Shown here piece by piece: positions 1 through 11,215 of a stretch of DNA of 64,000 nucleotides. The notes under the pieces were generated by a model that worked only from the letters and a program-made list of their open reading frames with translations, was not told the origin of the DNA and did not search any database. The position numbers were made by a program, and so were the translations under genes. Location of the stretch: NCBI RefSeq assembly GCF_019175385.1, contig NC_083339.1:28177637-28241636 (forward strand), given 5' to 3'. Position 1 is the first letter of the stretch, and each line of letters begins with the position of its first letter. The stretch is from Lycium barbarum (taxonomy: Eukaryota > Streptophyta > Magnoliopsida > Solanales > Solanaceae).

Positions 1-3000
1 CTCTAGTTTTAAGTTCAAACTTGAAATCTGAGCTGTTTGGTATAATTTTAGACTTTGGCCTTAAAGGGGTTCAAGTCTCTCTCAGTTTAAAATTTTTATT
101 TATTTTTTCTCTGTCTTCATGTTGCTGAGTTTTGGATTGGAAGCACAAGGCTCCAAGTTCAACTCTTGACAAAGGCTGCGCTCAAAAAAGGTAACATCTT
201 ATCATTTTATATCTTTTTGGTTTCTTTTTTTGTTTTGTTAGCATAATTATGTGCTTTGTGTCGAGTTATAGTAGTTCATTTAGTTTATCCTTTTTTTCCA
301 ATATATGATTAGGCTTAATGATGGTAGATTAGTTATGATTGGACAATTCGGCTTTTGTCTCTGTTAATGTTAAAATCGCCTATTATGATAGTGTTTAAGT
401 TGATAGGATTAGTAATATCAACAATGTTGTATGCAGACATGTTTAATCTTGTTTAAATAGTAATTTGATCTGATCTGGATGTAATTCCTCTATGCTTAGT
501 TTTGTTTAAGCTCAGACCAATCCCTGATTGCTGAATATGTGACTAAGGGAGTTTTAAGTTTAAGATGCATCACTGAATTGAAATGTGTAATGGACAAGGA
601 TCTAATGTTGTTTTCACATGCTTAGCTTTGGATCATATTGGTAGATTTGTGGTTTCATGTGTTCAAATGTGGAGATTTGAGGTCATAATTTGTTTGTTTT
701 AACTTGCATGAGTCTGCCCTAGGTGTGGTATGGCTGTTGAAAGTTTATTTGACATTGGATTAGCTTAGTTGGGATTGGTTTCAATAACCTGCGATTCATT
801 TAGAATAGAGTTAGTATAAAATAACCTGCATTAATATGGATGGTAGATCCTGATACCTGAGTAGTTTGGGAGTATTTTAGTCCTGCCTTGTTGGGCCCTT
901 ATCATACCTTGACTACAACCAGTGGAAGCAAACTAGCTAAAGCTTGAACAATATGGAAGAAGCTTCTATTAAATGTCTATCATGATCAATTTATGGTATT
1001 TGTCTGAATATGGTGTTGTGTCTGCTAAATTTTAAAAGATTAAAAAAGGGTCAGAGTCTAATAACAGTTTGGTGTTTTCTTGTTTTGAGAGGTGCTCTTG
1101 TTTGAGTGTAAATGACTCTACCCTAAGTGAATTTTTGCTAATTTTAACATAAGGCAACTGGGATCTGTGTCAACTTTGGACATCCATGTTTTTTTTTGTC
1201 AATATTTTGACTATAGAGAGTTAAAGTAGGAAAATCAGAAATGTGTTCTCTTGTAGCCTAAATCAGTCTAAAAATAAGAATGTCTGTTGTCTGTTTGCCC
1301 ACTCTTCATGATCTTTAAAGATTAAAGTAATTTTGGAATCAGAATCTAGTGCCAAGTTGATTAGTAGACTAATTGATGTTAATTTTGATGTGGTACTTAG
1401 TTTAAACTAGTTCAGTAATGGTACATGTATGGCCATAAGGGCTCATGGGCAAACCATAAACCATTTGGTGTAGAGGAGTCTTTTAAAGGTACCTTGAGAG
1501 AGGATGAAATGGGGAAATCAAGTTCAATTGGTTCATGATATCTTTCATAAAAATAAGGTAACATGGCACACTCTGCATGTCCATGGGGTGAGTCTTTGCT
1601 ATGTGAGTACACTTGGCCTTGCAGTTCCATCATTTTGATCAAAGCAAGAGGAGAAAAAGAGCTTAATTTCGCCTTAAAAGATTAATAGAGCCATAAGTCA
1701 AGTCTGCCACTTGTAAAATGCTTGATTCTGAAAGTCAGAGGGATTTAGATTTAATTGAAGGTCCTGTGGGTTAATTGGCTTTAAAAATAAGGGTAAAAGA
1801 AGTAAGGTTTGAAATTTTGTTTTAAAGGAACTCTGTATCCTCTTCATATGTTACTTCCTCTTCTGGATTTGAATATTAAACTTTCTTATGAGTATGGTTT
1901 ATCTGTGAAGTCATGAATCATTCCATGTCATCTGGTCTGTCTAAAATTGCCAAGCCTTAGGCTTTTGTATCATGTTGTTGGGTATTTGAATACCCTTATG
2001 TGGTCTCTCTTATTTGAATAAACACATTATATCATCATATCAATACATGGATGTGGTAGTTGACCCCTTCCTTCTTTTTATTGCACCTAAACCTCAACAC
2101 ATGTATGTCTTGTGTGTCTTTCTGAGCATTGCTTTGCTTCTACTAAAATTTGATTGGGATTTAAAGACCAACCTTGTGTTATCTCTGGATGTTTTTTATT
2201 TGAGTTGAATACTATCCTGCCTATGCTGAACCTGCACCTCAAAATATGTGTTTTGTATTCCTGCACTTGCCTTGTGTCTGATTTGATCAAGTCCCCTTCT
2301 AGCACTTAGATTTAAAGACTTGGAAGATGAAAAGAGTTTGGTTCTTCTGCAAGAAAAACTTGATGTTCGCTTCAATATACATTAGCTCTGTCTTGTGTGA
2401 GTCTTGCCAATATCATGATATACCAGGAGATTACCTAATTTGAGGGATGTTTTTTTTTCCTGACTTGATTAAGAGGAAGTAAAACAAGAAACTGAGCCCA
2501 CATAGTTCTGATTAGTTGTGAAACTTGTGCATATACCTGTTTGAGCTTGCCACGATCAAAGGAGATGAAGACCATTCATAATCAAAAGGGCGAGGTAGTG
2601 TGATTGAAGAGGTAGAAACCTAGGCTATTTGGTCTAAATGTTTGGCTGAACTGGTTGAGGATTTAAGGTAATTTGGGGACTAGTCTAAGGCTTTCCTTGG
2701 TGTCCTAGCATGCCAGAGGTTCATGAAACCTCTTGGGTCTTGTGCAGCATCAGGAATATGGATGGTGATGACCCACCCCCTTATTGCCTAGACCTCTACC
2801 TTTGAAGGCCAGTGACTATATAATGATGCGTATTTCACCTCTGGTTTTTTTTTTCAATTGATGTGTATGTGTGCGTCTGTATCTTGTATAAGTTCAATTA
2901 ATTCTGTGATAAGTACAGTAAATATAAACTAACCGGGCCCCTCTTTTTCCTCCCTCTTCACTACATGGCCATTCGGGTCAAGATAAAGGCCCAATGGGAA

Positions 3001-4416
3001 ACTTCTTTTCAAAAAAATAAAATAAAAAAATCACTGAGTCTGCAAAGATGGAAAGAAATATGCGCACGCATAGAAGGCCTAGCCATGGGTGAAAATAGCT
3101 AACTAGGGGCTTGGTACGCCCCTAACCTTCCCTTCTCAATATATTTTTGTTATCTTCTTAATGTGTATAATTTATTTGTATTTTTATGTGAAATTCCTTG
3201 TAAAAACTCATATTCATATAGTGGAATCCTTATGTATGAACTAGTCGTCTTAGGATAACGATGCCTATGCCGTTTAGATTGACCTTAAGTCCCCAAAACG
3301 ACTTTCAAAACCCGAAATCGGCATAACTGTTTTATCAAATAAAAATAGAAAAGTAGCGGATCCGTTTTAATAAAAGTTAAAAAAGGGAGTCTCAACATTA
3401 TATATATTGTGATGTTTCCTTTTAAAATCGGATCAGATTTCCTTGAAAAACCAAGGGATGTATTTTTTTATTTTTTTTTAAAACTCAACTAAGTTTTGAG
3501 ATCCAAACAAAGAACGAAAAAGGGTCAAAATTATCCCTGAATTTTGAGAAATAGTTTATCCATATCCTTCGTTATACTTTAGGGTCAATTATATCTTTAT
3601 GTCTAATAGCTGTCACGTGACATCATTCCAGTCTTTCAAAATTACTTTTTCCTTAAATAATTTTTTACCTATTAAAATAACCCAATCCAACCAGACTCGA
3701 ATATTTTTTTTCCAACCAAAGTGATACGGACTCAATCCATTACCCCTTGGCTGGAAAAAAAACTTCGAGTTGGGTTGGGTTATTTTAATGGGTAAAAAGT
3801 TATTTGAGGGGAAAATAATTTTAAAGGGCTGGGATGATGTCACGTGGTAGTTGTTAGACATAAGGGTATAATTGACCCCATAGTATAATGGTAAGGGTAT
3901 AATTGGCCCTAAAATATAACGAAGGGTATAAATGAATTATTTTTTAAAGTTCAGGGGTAATTTTGGCCCTTTTCCGAACAAAGAATGAAGATAAATGTTT
4001 TGGACCAGATCCAGGTAACAAGAAATTTGCAAGTTTTGGCCAAGAGCTTGCTGATTTTCTTTCTAAAAATTGATTGAGGCAAAAACAAGCTAAGCCCAAC
4101 CGAGTTTTAAAAAAAATATATGGTAGGGGATCTGGGCCGAACCCAGAAGATTCAACCCCTGTTTGACAGTCACATTCTGACCTTTTAAACTCAAACGTTA
4201 AAATGAATCTTGTATATTCATCCATGGAATCATGATAAACAAAATTGTTTTGTAAACTGCAGTTGGACGTGGATAATAAAACATTCGTAAGTATGGGGTT
4301 TTAGAATAAGGCGTTCTAAACTTGTTATACGGATTGGCCTGAAGCTAAGTATGAGGATTAAGCATGAAAAAATGGACATATCTTTCATTTTTATAGATCA
4401 AAATACACTTTCCTTA
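1..4416 (+). repeat. 5' LTR of the Ogre element, middle portion (start outside window)
   Basis: Base 1 onward matches base 45051 onward almost line by line (about 94-95% identical by eye), apart from the MITE at 3515-3976 and a stretch at about 131-428 that is deleted in the other copy. The match continues to 4416, breaks there, and resumes at 19304. About 1.47 kb of LTR is missing to the left. Short ORFs in both strands are not conserved as proteins between the two LTRs. The stretch has no gene. Confidence 0.9.
3515..3976. mobile_element. 462-bp foldback MITE, Mutator-like, with 9-bp target duplication
   Basis: The two halves are long inverted repeats: the left end begins CGAAAAAGGGTCAAAATTA and the right end is its near-perfect reverse complement ending in GGCCCTTTTCCG. 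It is flanked by AACAAAGAA at 3506-3514 and again at 3977-3985. The other LTR copy has a single AACAAAGAA at 49786-49794 and no insert, which is the empty site. Nine-base target duplications are typical of Mutator-like elements. The element has no coding capacity; its two arms meet near 3740. Confidence 0.92.
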
Positions 4417-5319
4417 TCTATATATATAAAAAATGAGAGGTACAAGCAATGTGGTTAAGTGGCAAGCTAATAATAAGTCACTTGGCAATTTTAAGATAAA
4501 GTTAATTAGATTATGTAATAACATTAAATTTGAATTAAAGGATAAAGTTTTTTAATTTAAATTAAAAGATAATAGAAAGATGAAGTACAATCTGTATCAA
4601 TTACATAACTGAACATGAGATCTTTTAGGTTTGTAATCATCCGTCCTAGACTTCTAGCTTCAGTGACATATTTACTAATATAATTAATTTTATCATGGAT
4701 AGTAAGTTAAAATAATTACTATAATTAAATTATGATATAAAACATTGTATTATCTCATATCAACTAATTCAAAAGATAAAGATAAAAGTTCAACTAAAAT
4801 AGTTTAAATACGTGATAAATTTATACTAACATAAAATTGAGATAGAGTGATACTAACTAACATAAAAAATGAGAGTTAAAGGACGATTTTTAACTCAATA
4901 TTTGATACTTACTTTAATTGGCTGCATATAGATATTTGATTGTTTGATTTAAGAGGATTTTAAATATCTAAAACATTAAATAACATATCAAATTGCCTTT
5001 TAAAACAAAGAGAAAAATAATTCAGAATTTAAACATAAAACTATAAATATATAATCTAAATTACGGTCAAGAGAATCTAATAAAAATTGGTTTAGCTCAC
5101 TTTTGGAGATAAAATAATCAAGTTTAACAAAATTTTGATATAACCATGTCAAATTTTTAGAGTAAGTAGATAAGTACAAGTTCAATTTGAGATAAAAAGT
5201 TATATTTGAATTCTACATGCTAAAGATTAAATACAAGTTTACGTAATTTTTTATATTTTTATTTTTATATAGAATAAATTTAAATTAATTTCTGTGATAA
5301 GATACTATGATATCTCAAC

Positions 5320-5640
5320 AAATCGGATGTTTATCTCTTTTTCTTTTAGTAGTAGCAGTTTCAAAATGAATAATATATTTACCGTACATGTAGGCTGGAA
5401 AGTAAAAGCATTTTAGGAGTTCAAATTAAGATTTGATAAAATTTACAAGTGAAGAGTCCTACCACTTTTACAACTATTCCTAACAAACTATATATATACC
5501 CTTTAGTGATAAATCAAACGTTAGGCTTTTGCTCCTCTTTTTGTTATTATCTAACAAAATTCACTTTCTTTAATTTCATGATGGAAGAGCTTAATATTAT
5601 TTGCACATCGCGTACTCTCTATAAATTTTTATGATAACAA
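5320..5640 (+). promoter_or_regulatory. Promoter-like block shared by both Helitron units
   Basis: A TATATATACC stretch at 5491-5500 is followed a few bases later by ATAAATCAAACGTTAGG and a pyrimidine-rich leader. The same arrangement (TATATATACC at 15281, then ATAAATCAAATTAGG) occurs in Helitron unit B. A preceding stretch, GGATGTTTATCTCTTTTTC (about 5327-5345), is also repeated near 7605. It could be a captured host promoter and 5' leader, or simply sequence inherent to this Helitron family. No downstream protein is recognised. Confidence 0.35.
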
Positions 5641-5730
5641 GCTCTTCATTGTTTTTATTTTTAATCAAAAGCTTATTGTTTGCTTGCTTTATTCTCCTTT
5701 TTTTTTGTTAACATGTTAACTTTGAGCGTT

Positions 5731-5900
5731 AAGAGTAGATTATTTGTGGCTCTTTGGTGAATTTTAGTGCAGAAAAAGTTACTGATAATCTATTGTTGCA
5801 GGTTTGAACCTGATATGGTTGCACTCTCGGGAAGCTATTATGGTGGAGAAGGATAAGGAGAGCAAGGAATAGGGAAAGACACAGCAGATCGAAGACGGAG
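5731..5900 (+). other. Possible captured exon fragment in Helitron A
   Basis: A pyrimidine-containing stretch ending TTGTTGCAG resembles a 3' splice site and is followed by a short open stretch reading FEPDMVALSGSYYGGEG before a stop. Helitrons commonly carry gene fragments. I cannot name the gene, and the stretch is short enough to be chance. Confidence 0.2.
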
Positions 5901-6481
5901 AACTTTATATGTCATACCCCAAGAGTATTAATTTTGTATCCTTTTCTGATTTTTTTTCGTTCAGACAATACTTAAAATGAATTAGCATGATAATGTACTT
6001 TAAAGATTTGAATTTTTTTTCTACTGATACATATAAGTTGTTGTATTCACATCTCTTACCTTTGTCCATATGTCTAATCTTGTGTGAATGCAATTTCCCC
6101 TTCTCCCAAACCATACAATAGAATATTTTAGAGACTAGATCGTGTATAAACTCTTTTTAATACGTGTACAAAATAACAATCAGATAAGCTAAGGAGACAA
6201 CGAAGAAGTTTGCTTGGTATTGAGATTTGCACAATGAAGCATTATTGACGAAGTATGCGTGTGTGTGTATATATATAATGAGCATATCAAATTAAGATGT
6301 ATTAAAACTGAAACATCTAGAAATAAAGTAGAGATGTTACATTAAGTTTAAAAAAATTGAGGTGATGAGAAAATATTAAATAACATACAAACTATGAAAT
6401 ATCATATATCATACTAATATTCTTTGATCATGTAAGCATATGAATGACAAAATAAAATTATATGAATTTAGGTGTGGTGGT

Positions 6482-6498
6482 GGGGGGGGGGGGGGGGG
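6482..6498 (+). repeat. G homopolymer, 17 bases
   Basis: Uninterrupted run of G inside Helitron A, preceded by GGTGTGGTGG. Confidence 0.95.
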
Positions 6499-6834
6499 TC
6501 GTGACTTCAGAAAACTCTACAGTAATTAACCTATTTGCTCTCTAAATTAGTTGCAAGATAGCTTCTACATTTCTTAACTTTTATGTTAAATGGTAGTTTT
6601 CATAATCTCCTTTTGTTTAATTTTTAATTTCATTTATATGCACTAGCATAGATTTTTATATCTTTTCAACCATTATATCGATTACAGTAATGGATGAGTG
6701 ATTTTCTTAAAAAAATTAATGCAAAAACAATGTCCCTACTTATTGATTATGCGTAAAAATGTTAAATAGAGAAAATTGATTAAAATACAGCAGCAACATA
6801 TGTTCAACGAGAGTGAGAGTTTGGGGTGGGAGGC

Positions 6835-6853
6835 GGGGGGGGGGGGGGGGGGG
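6835..6853 (+). repeat. G homopolymer, 19 bases
   Basis: Uninterrupted run of G inside Helitron A, followed by TGGGGGT; the flanks are also G-rich, so the whole patch could form a G-quadruplex. Confidence 0.95.
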
Positions 6854-7380
6854 TGGGGGTAGAGATAAATGAGGTTATTTATACTTTTAATTAATTTTAA
6901 GAATATAATAGAATAAATAAATAATATAGTGATGCACAAAATATTCATAAATTTAAGAAATTGAATAATTGTAAACAACAGAGTAAAATTAAAATTCACG
7001 AGTAAGAAAAATTATATTAATGAGGAGAACACTCATAGGTAAATTAAGCCAAGTGATAAGGTAATACAAACTTATATTAATTTTATATTAATAATTTTAA
7101 ATAATGAACAATGTAATAAAAAAAAATAGGAAACATAAAAGTTATTTGATAATTATATAATTCGTTATTTTTGTTTTCATATAGGTTTGGTCACTAGGGA
7201 GTGGTGTTCGGGGCATAATTTTTATGGAGAAATAATATAGTGGTTGAATTTTTTTAAGACAATATGATCAAATATTCTCAAACAAAAAATATATCAAATT
7301 ATGATATGATGTAGCAATTTAAAATGATTAGGAATAATTTTTTTAATATTATCCACGTATCGCACGGGTACGAATACTAG

Positions 7381-7655
7381 TATATATAATAGGAGAGGTA
7401 TAAGCAATGTGATTATACCAAGTGGCAAGCTAATAAAAAGTCACTTGGCAATTTTAAGACAAAGCTAATGAGAATTAGGCCAAATTTTTTGAATATAAAT
7501 GAAAGATAATTTTTTTGAATGAATGGGTAAAATTTTGAGTTTGAATAGAAAGAAAAACAAATCAGTTTTCAACGAGGAGTGCTTCTCTATTCAAATTCAA
7601 AAATTCGGATGTTATCTCTTTTTCTTTTTGCCTTATCTTTTGTCAAATCAATTCA
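7381..7655 (+). mobile_element. 5' segment of Helitron unit B
   Basis: Starting right after the CTAG of unit A, this stretch (TATATATAATAGGAGAGG..., then GCAATGTG, CAAGTGGCAAGCTAATAA, AGTCACTTGGCAATTTTAAGA) is a clear relative of bases 4419-4490 of unit A, but its opening TC is missing. It continues until the TAA repeats at which the viral block begins. No gene. Confidence 0.65.
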
Positions 7656-7883
7656 TCATTTAATGATAAATAATATTAATGATTTCATAATATCAATAAT
7701 AATAATAATAATAATAATAATTCAAAAGAATAATAATAACGATAATAATAGTGATATAATAATAATAATAATAATAAGATCATTTAATAATAAATAATAT
7801 TAATGATTTCATAATATCAATAATAATAATAATAATAATAATAATAATTCAAAAGAATAATAATAACGATAATAATAATGATG

Positions 7884-7937
<54 letters not shown>
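7656..7937 (+). repeat. (TAA)n microsatellite in a tandem duplication of about 124 bp, next to the viral insert
   Basis: A unit beginning TCATTTAATGATAAATAAT at 7656 recurs at 7780 (TCATTTAATAATAAATAAT). Both copies pass through TTAATGATTTCATAATATC, a run of AAT triplets, TTCAAAAGAATAATAATAACG and more AAT triplets. The last run ends at 7937, exactly where sequence of the pararetrovirus begins. It lies in AT-rich Helitron DNA. Confidence 0.85.
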
Positions 7938-8290
7938 GTTTTACTAGGTTACTAACCCTGGCGTTGGGGTTGTTCCTACCAGAACAAGTCCAACAAACGC
8001 CCTAAAACGCCATCCTCGGCTAAGCGGGCTAACAACAGGACCACCGCCTAGTTATGAACAGTCCGCATAGGTCAGTCTTTATCTAACCTTGAACATCATG
8101 TTTTGGCTTTGATCATGATACATTAAAGCATTATTACCATGACCTCAGTAGTCTAGTGTGACATAATTCAACGGAGTATTTAGCCTATAAGGCTAAACAT
8201 GAACTGAATTAGAATAAAATTAATTAAAAGAAAAATAAAATTATACCTTAAGGATGAAGGTTGTGCTCAGCAGAGGGAGATTTATATAAA
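7938..8290 (-). other. Viral leader/intergenic remnant
   Basis: This stretch lies downstream of the poly(A) signal on the minus strand and would be the leader in front of the polyprotein ORF on a circular genome. I see no ORF of note. No exact tRNA-Met complement (TGGTATCAGAGC) is visible, so the reverse-transcription primer site is either diverged or lost. Confidence 0.5.
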
Positions 8291-8292
8291 CA

Positions 8293-8404
8293 AGCTTTTA
8301 TTTATAGAAAAAAGATTTTTACAAGGGAGGGAGTGAGAGAGAGCTCGTGCTTGGGGGATCCAAGACTTGCCTCTCAAATGAGAAGAATGATCCTTTTATA
8401 ATGG
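8293..8404 (-). promoter_or_regulatory. Pararetroviral TATA box and downstream poly(A) signal
   Basis: On the minus strand TATAAAAG lies at 8400-8393 and AATAAA at 8302-8297, about 90-100 bases further on. A poly(A) signal close behind the promoter is what a pararetrovirus needs to make a terminally redundant genomic RNA. The block sits between ORF2 and the leader, the expected place. Confidence 0.55.
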
Positions 8405-8578
8405 ATCATGGGTACAAAACAACAAAACTAAAAAGCAAATGGCCGACAACATTATGACCAGATAAAAAGAAAAACGGAAAGTAAAAAGTAAAAGTGGCCG
8501 AAAGTGACCAAAGTGGCAAACATAATTATTACAATTTTAATAATTAAAGTTGCTTTATAAAAGCAGATTCCTTCTTTA

Positions 8579-10030
8579 TTAAAGTAGCCGCCTAGTGGCG
8601 GGTCCTACCAATAACTTCATTGGTGACTTGCCCTTGTCTTTTGTAGAGCTGGAAGATTCTACCGGTTGGCCAAGAAATTGAGCCGCAAATTGTGCAAAGT
8701 CCTCTGTATTAGCTGGACTCTGAGATTCCCCTGCTAAGACTTGTGTATCATAGTCTTCATCTTCTTCATTATCATTGTCAGTGGTATGACCAACAGATGT
8801 CATTGATGTATCAGACATAGCTTCCATATTAAGATGCTGCATTAAATTAGATTTAAATTCCTCCATGCAAGTAGCTATAAGCTGTTCTAGGGGAATTACT
8901 CCTTTCGTCATATGAATTTTTCGAGCAATATGCTCAAAAGGACTGAAAACTTCCTTTTGTCTGCAATTAATAGAGTCCTTATAATGTGCGATAGTAGTTT
9001 TAATCTGATTTATTAAATCTTGTCCTGGGATGGTCCCATCTTTTGATTTTTGAATCAATATTTTCCAGAATTTTGTATAAAAAATCCTGTTTAAGCAAGG
9101 CATATTTTGCGGGGCATGACCTACTTCAACTGACCATTTCATGATCCATGGAATAGAGAATTCAATAAAGAAATACATATTAGAAATTTCTTCATAGAAA
9201 GTAATATTATTTTCCAAATCTATTATTTTTGGAGAAACATCAACCCATTCAGTATATAAACTCTTGAAGGGTTCTGGTAAAGTTTTCACGGTTGGACCAT
9301 AATGGATCCACCAGTGATAAAACCAATTTGGAATGCCCTGTTTATAAACATTGGCACAGATTTTTATAAACCATGAGCGTTTCTTATTATGGTTCTCATA
9401 TAAAAAAAGCTTTATTAAAGATTTCCACATAATCCCAATAGTTGAATTTAACTGGGACTTTATGTTCTGGGTGGATATAATCCCTGTCCTTTAACGGACT
9501 TATTCCCCATTCATTTGGAGAAAAGATCTTTTTTATAATAATTTTTGAAAAGTTATAATTTTTTTTGGTATTAGCCGGATAAAAATGCTGGAATTCAGCT
9601 GACCCTGTATATGAAAGGATCATTTCATAATTCATCCGATATTTATAAGTCGGAGTAGCGTATGACGCTGTATCAAAATACCTTTGCATTATTTGCCAAG
9701 GTTCATCTTTCCATTGGAGATCATTATTCTCAAGGAGAATTATTAACTCTCGATGAGCATTTTCTTCATATGAATCAGTGTCCCCATTATCATCAATTAC
9801 GAGAGCACTGGAATATGATGGAGGCATATTATCCCATTTTTTCTGTGCTTCTATGAAAGAAAGATATTCAACATAAGTAATTTGCTTCTGGGTATTACCA
9901 GAAGTTTCTGCAATATTATCGGCTATCAGCCTTTTGTTACCCATTTGGACAAGAACAGTGCCTCTGCCCGTTCCTTTTTGTCCTCTTCCCCTTCCTCTAT
10001 TAGAGGAAGGTGTCAATGTGGGTCTCAACC
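8579..10030 (-). pseudogene. Pararetrovirus ORF2, protein of unknown function, one frameshift
   Basis: Two overlapping open stretches (10028 down to 9396, and 9430 down to 8579) read as one protein of roughly 480 residues joined by a frameshift at about 9400-9430. The N terminus is rich in Gly and Arg (RGRGRGQKGTGRG), the centre is Trp/Tyr/Phe-rich with a segment containing WFIKICANVYKQGIPNWF, and the C terminus is acidic (DNDNEEDEDYD) and ends near TRRLL. There is no ATG at the beginning; the first codon of the open stretch is TTG, just behind a CAG that looks like a splice acceptor. It follows the polyprotein stop by about 20 bases. Position fits the florendovirus second ORF, whose role is not known. 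I assign no function. Confidence 0.7.
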
Positions 10031-10046
10031 TGCAAATGAGAAAATG
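10026..10046 (-). promoter_or_regulatory. Candidate 3' splice site before ORF2
   Basis: Between the polyprotein stop (TAA at about 10053-10051) and the ATG-less ORF2 the minus strand reads TTTTCTCATTTGCAG|GTTGAG, with CAG ending at 10030. It matches the plant acceptor consensus. Its position suggests ORF2 is made from a spliced RNA. No donor has been identified. Confidence 0.4.
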
Positions 10047-10050
10047 ACAG

Positions 10051-11215
10051 TTATGAACTTAGATATTCTATAGTGAGAAAATCATGGAGACTATTATCCG
10101 ATCCTTTTTTATAATGAATTTCAAAATCAAATGGTACTAAAAGAGCTTGCCATCTGGCAAACATTTGTTTAGAAACATCATATTTGCAATCTTTATTAAA
10201 CATAAATTTGGCTGCCTGGCAGTCAGTTTTGATTAAAAACGTTTGATTGTATAAATCACCTTGAAATTTAAGAACACATTTTACTATAGCAAGAATTTCT
10301 TTTGTTACAGTGGCATAGTTCTTCTGACTATTATTCCATTTGCTAGAATAAAACTGGACTAAATACTCTTGTTTATCATTTGGAGAAAGCTGTTTAAGAA
10401 TTCCTCCGTAGCCAATATCAGAGGCATCAGTTTCTATAATTTTTTGCCAGTTAGGATTGGCTAAAGTAAGACAAGGAAGATTATTAACTTTCCCCTTGAT
10501 TTTTTTGAACTGCTTGCGTATGAGCATCAGTCCAAGGTTTTGGAATCTTTTTAATCTATCATATAAAATAGATGTGTCTTGGGCCAAACCTTTATAAAAT
10601 GGTGAAATATAATTTAAACTTCCAAGAAATATTTGAAGTTGGGTTTTATCAGTAATAATATCAGGGAATTTAGAAGCAAATTCTATACTTCTATTAATAG
10701 GAATAATTTTTTCCTTTTCGATATTATGACCTAAAAATCTGACTTTTGTTTGAAAAAGTGACATTTTTTGCTTAGATATAACTAAACCATTTTGAATAAT
10801 AATCTTCTTGAATATATCAAGATGTTTAAAATGCATTTCAATAGTATTTGAAAATACTAAAATATCATCGATATAAACAATGATAAAATTGCTATAAGCC
10901 ATAAAAATATCATTCATAATTTTTTGAAATTCTGAAGGGGCATTCTTCAGTACAAAAGGCATAACATTCTATTCAAATTGTCCAATTGGGACATTAAAAG
11001 CAGTTTTGTACTTATCTGCTTCGGCTATTTGGATTTGCCAATAACCTGATTTTAAATCAAATTTAGAAAATATAATCGCATTATGAAGGCGATCTAATAA
11101 ATCCTTTTTTATTAGGAATAGGATATCTAATCCATTTTAAAACCTTATTAAGGGGTTTATAATTGATTACTAATCGTGGAACACCTCGTTCCTGTTCAGC
11201 ATGTTTATTAACATA
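10051..11215 (-). pseudogene. Pararetrovirus reverse transcriptase-RNase H, broken
   Basis: The RT begins near 11215 with RLVINYKPLNKV, continues through KFDLKSGYWQI and has the catalytic YIDD in IIVYIDDILVFS. The RNase H follows with TDASD, TKEILAIV, KTDCQAAK and a final Asp in SLHDFL, so its D-E-D-D set is visible. The ORF ends in EYLSS and TAA. There are frameshifts near 11210 and 11110 and a TAG at 10971-10969, so RT is spread over three frames. The usual FGL motif before NAPS reads FVL. Enzyme role: copies the viral RNA into DNA and degrades the RNA strand. Similar in layout to caulimovirid RT; the lack of integrase after RNase H separates it from gypsy. Confidence 0.88.

Larger units (their letters stand above)
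4417..7380 (+). mobile_element. Helitron unit A, complete ends
   Basis: The 5' end is TCTATATATATAAAAAATG. The 3' end has an imperfect hairpin around CCACGTATCGCACGGG (7353-7368) and finishes ...GAATACTAG at 7380. The unit is AT-rich and contains two G runs of 17 and 19 bases, a TATA-bearing block at about 5320-5640, and no Rep-helicase ORF. It is about 2.96 kb, within the usual size of non-autonomous plant Helitrons. Confidence 0.75.

Noticed and set aside
2014..2208. ORF conserved at 48279-48473
   Set aside because: Both lie at the same point of the two LTR copies of the Ogre; similarity follows from the DNA and no protein family is recognised.
1..4416. Host gene or promoter in the first 4.4 kb
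   Set aside because: The whole stretch is one LTR of the Ogre element, as shown by its copy at 45051-50253.
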